Of a stretch of 64,000 nucleotides of DNA, positions 61,918 through 64,000 are shown piece by piece. Source of the stretch: Syngnathus acus (Eukaryota; Chordata; Actinopteri; Syngnathiformes; Syngnathidae); the NCBI RefSeq assembly GCF_901709675.1, contig NC_051096.1:5299001-5363000 (forward strand), in the 5' to 3' direction. Under the pieces are notes generated by a model. That model saw nothing but the letters and a program-made list of their open reading frames with translations, had not been told where the DNA came from and made no database searches. Position 1 is the first letter of the stretch. Every line of letters starts with the position of its first letter. The translations under genes and the position numbers were made by a program.

Positions 61918-63302
61918 ATGTCAGGTTGGTGCAGACCATAAAAAAAAAGGGGGGGAAAAAATAAAGCGATGTAATTGTTGTGCCTGGAGCTAAACAACAG
62001 CCATTATACACAGAGCTTTGAACTGTAGACCCCAAAAATATTTTTCCTGGTAAATTGAAGTGCTATGAAGTGGAAGTTTATGTATGTCAGGGTCATGTTG
62101 ACCAGTGAGGGGAAGCTGGAGCCCTACAATCACACAGTAGTGCTGCAGGAGGTGAGCTGAGAAGGCGAAGCTCTCAATTTTCCACTCGATTTATTCCCCA
62201 AACTTCACTTAAGGTCACAAGCTTTGGACAGTGACCGAAAAAGGATGCTCGCAAATGCAACCTGCCAAAATGAGCTCGCTCGTGCTTACAATACGGAGAT
62301 CCCAGGATAAGGAGCCCAGACATCAAGAGCTCAGACTCCGGCTTCACTGACATCTCCATGACAGTGGACAACTGTGACCACGCTTAAACAAGCATGTGAA
62401 GGTCACCGGAATTTTCATAGTCACACGTGTATAAGTTGATTGCATAATTGCCAATTTACTCCCATTTAAAAAAAAGATGCATGCAGTAAAAGAGGATGGG
62501 GGGGGGGGGGGGGTGAAGACATTTGAGATAACCTGACTATACTATCTTCTGAAGTGACCCAACTCGCCAATATTTTGTAATATATGTACATTAGTTTGAC
62601 CCCGGAGCAGAGGGATTTCACACTATGCGTAAAAAAAGTTGTTGACAAAGCGAAGGCAGTTTGCTGACTTTGTCAAAATGCAAATGCCTTATTGCAATGT
62701 TACCTTCGCACACTGGGGAGCCAGCGCACAGGAACACAACATCTGTCCTCCTCCATCATGTCCGCAAATTTGAACAAATGACACATTTTGCTCAAATATG
62801 GTGCCTGCATGACTTTTGGGAGGATTTGTGTCTATTATAATCATAAATCATAGTTAGATTTGACTCACCACTGATGCATTGGTGGATCCAAATGCAGACA
62901 GGGAGGTGAGATTAAGAAAAAAAAAAAGCTTTTATGGGAGTGCATAAAAGTAAGTCATCATTATGAGTTGTATTTAATGATACATTTTTGAATTTTGCAA
63001 ATGAATTTTGAGGTTCCACACTTAATAGGAAACTGATTGGATCGAATGGAGATATAAAACAATCCGGTCAATAGCGAGAACATTGCTGGAACATTTATGA
63101 CGCATATACTGCATGTATCGTAAACCTGGCGAGTTTGATGATATGAGAAACGACGCGGTTGCCAACGGCCATGCGTTTCTTTACATCTTAAATGTATTGG
63201 CTCTCGTTGGCTGATGTCATCATCTTTTATTGCACTGTGAAATTTTTATATTCCCCGTCACCTCGTGTCAGTCTATACTGTACATGCGTGACATTTATTG
63301 GA

Positions 63303-63345
63303 CCAACCATCCATCCATCCAGGCTTATTCTTTTCAGGGTACATA
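63303..63345 (+). repeat. CCATCCATCCATCC tract, possible retroelement tail
   Basis: A short CCAT repeat followed by GGCTTATTCTTTTCAGGG resembles the end of a common fish retroelement (CCATCC repeats then CTTATCC and AGGGT). It is too short to classify. Confidence 0.3.
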
Positions 63346-64000
63346 AGGGCCGGAGTTAAAACCGTGAGATGATGTCGGAAATACATTTTAACATAAAATG
63401 CGGGGAACCGTGTCACTGGCTAACTTTCCCTTTAGGAGGAACTGTCGATTGCTCGGTGGCAGAGAGCCAAACGATGATGAGGCGGATGACGCTGGGGAAA
63501 GATTGTATGCAAAAAAAGATATTTTCAGTATCATTCACCAATGCTACCACTTTCTTACCCAAGACAAGCTTATGGTGTGCATGAAGCAAAGCATATAATT
63601 ATAGATTTATGATGCGAGTCTATTTTAATGGACTATTCTCCACTCGCTTGTCAATCACTATGCCTTGTTCCCAGATTGTCATTATTTCCACTTGGTTGGA
63701 AATAACTACATATTCTGTGCAATTACGATATATATTTTTTTCAATCATGCTTGCAGCTCTGTCAGCTGTGAATTTAATTTATTTTTTCTAATTCATATTG
63801 TGATGATTCTGCTTTTTCTAATTCATTATCACACAACAATAATAAATACTTTTTAAATATATACAAAATATTAATAGGGAGGCAGCTGTTCAATCACAGA
63901 GGCATGTCAGGGCCGAAGCAAAACTATTTTAGGATGGGGTGGCCAGATTGAATTAAATCCGGATTAATCCCTGTAGAATTTGTGTAATTCTTCCAAGCAA

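Larger units (their letters stand above)
44501..64000. other. Upstream flank with no recognisable gene (about 19.5 kb)
   Basis: No exon of a neighbouring gene was recognised between the Eph promoter and the right edge on either strand. The stretch holds two inverted-repeat elements (46914-47083, 47793-48014), a 24-unit TGGA array (59221-59316), a TTTA/TATA-rich tract (61845-61917), several poly-C or poly-G runs, a short SINE-tail-like piece (63303-63345), and non-repetitive segments that could be regulatory (see findings). The longest open frame (57968-58468, plus strand, 165 codons) has no recognisable domain and looks like chance. Confidence 0.6.

Overview
The window is vertebrate nuclear DNA, almost certainly from a teleost fish. 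Only one gene could be established: the 5' end of an EphA-class receptor tyrosine kinase on the minus strand, best matched to EPHA10 (epha10). Three coding exons are readable: exon 1 (44094-44172, start codon and signal peptide), exon 2 (24941-25005, 65 bp) and exon 3 (23614-24286, 673 bp). Joined in order they keep one frame (phases 1, 0, 1). They encode the first 272 residues: signal peptide, ephrin ligand-binding domain and the start of the cysteine-rich region. Intron 1 is 19,088 bp, intron 2 is 654 bp, and intron 3 runs off the left edge after at least 23.6 kb. The rest of the receptor (remaining Cys-rich/EGF-like part, fibronectin III repeats, transmembrane segment, kinase or pseudokinase, SAM) is outside the window.

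Layout: 1-23613 is intron 3, with AT-rich DNA, two copies of a small TA-flanked inverted-repeat transposon, a decayed tRNA-derived SINE and microsatellites. 23614-25005 holds exons 3 and 2. 25006-44093 is intron 1. It carries a four-unit minisatellite about 315 bp upstream of exon 2, further transposon and SINE remnants, and a duplicated AT-rich block. 44094-44500 is exon 1 with the 5' UTR and probable proximal promoter. 44500-64000 is about 19.5 kb of upstream DNA in which I recognise no gene. It has two more inverted-repeat elements, a 24-unit TGGA array and several non-repetitive stretches that could be conserved non-coding elements.

The most interesting observation is the minisatellite at 25318-25805. 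Each of its four units of about 102-130 bp starts with a near-consensus RE1/NRSE, the 21-bp site bound by the neuronal repressor REST/NRSF. The four RE1 cores are almost identical while the rest of the unit has diverged by substitutions and indels. This looks like a locally amplified, possibly constrained, REST-binding array in the first intron of an Eph receptor gene. A second gene-level observation is that reading through the exon 3 donor adds ten residues and a stop. An AATAAA lies about 240 nt further on, which would allow a short soluble ligand-binding form.

The organism call rests on vertebrate Eph gene structure, compact teleost-type repeats (tRNA-derived SINE fragments, CCGTATTTTC inverted-repeat elements, a hAT-like GGCCCGGGGGCC repeat) and frequent microsatellites. 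I cannot name the species.
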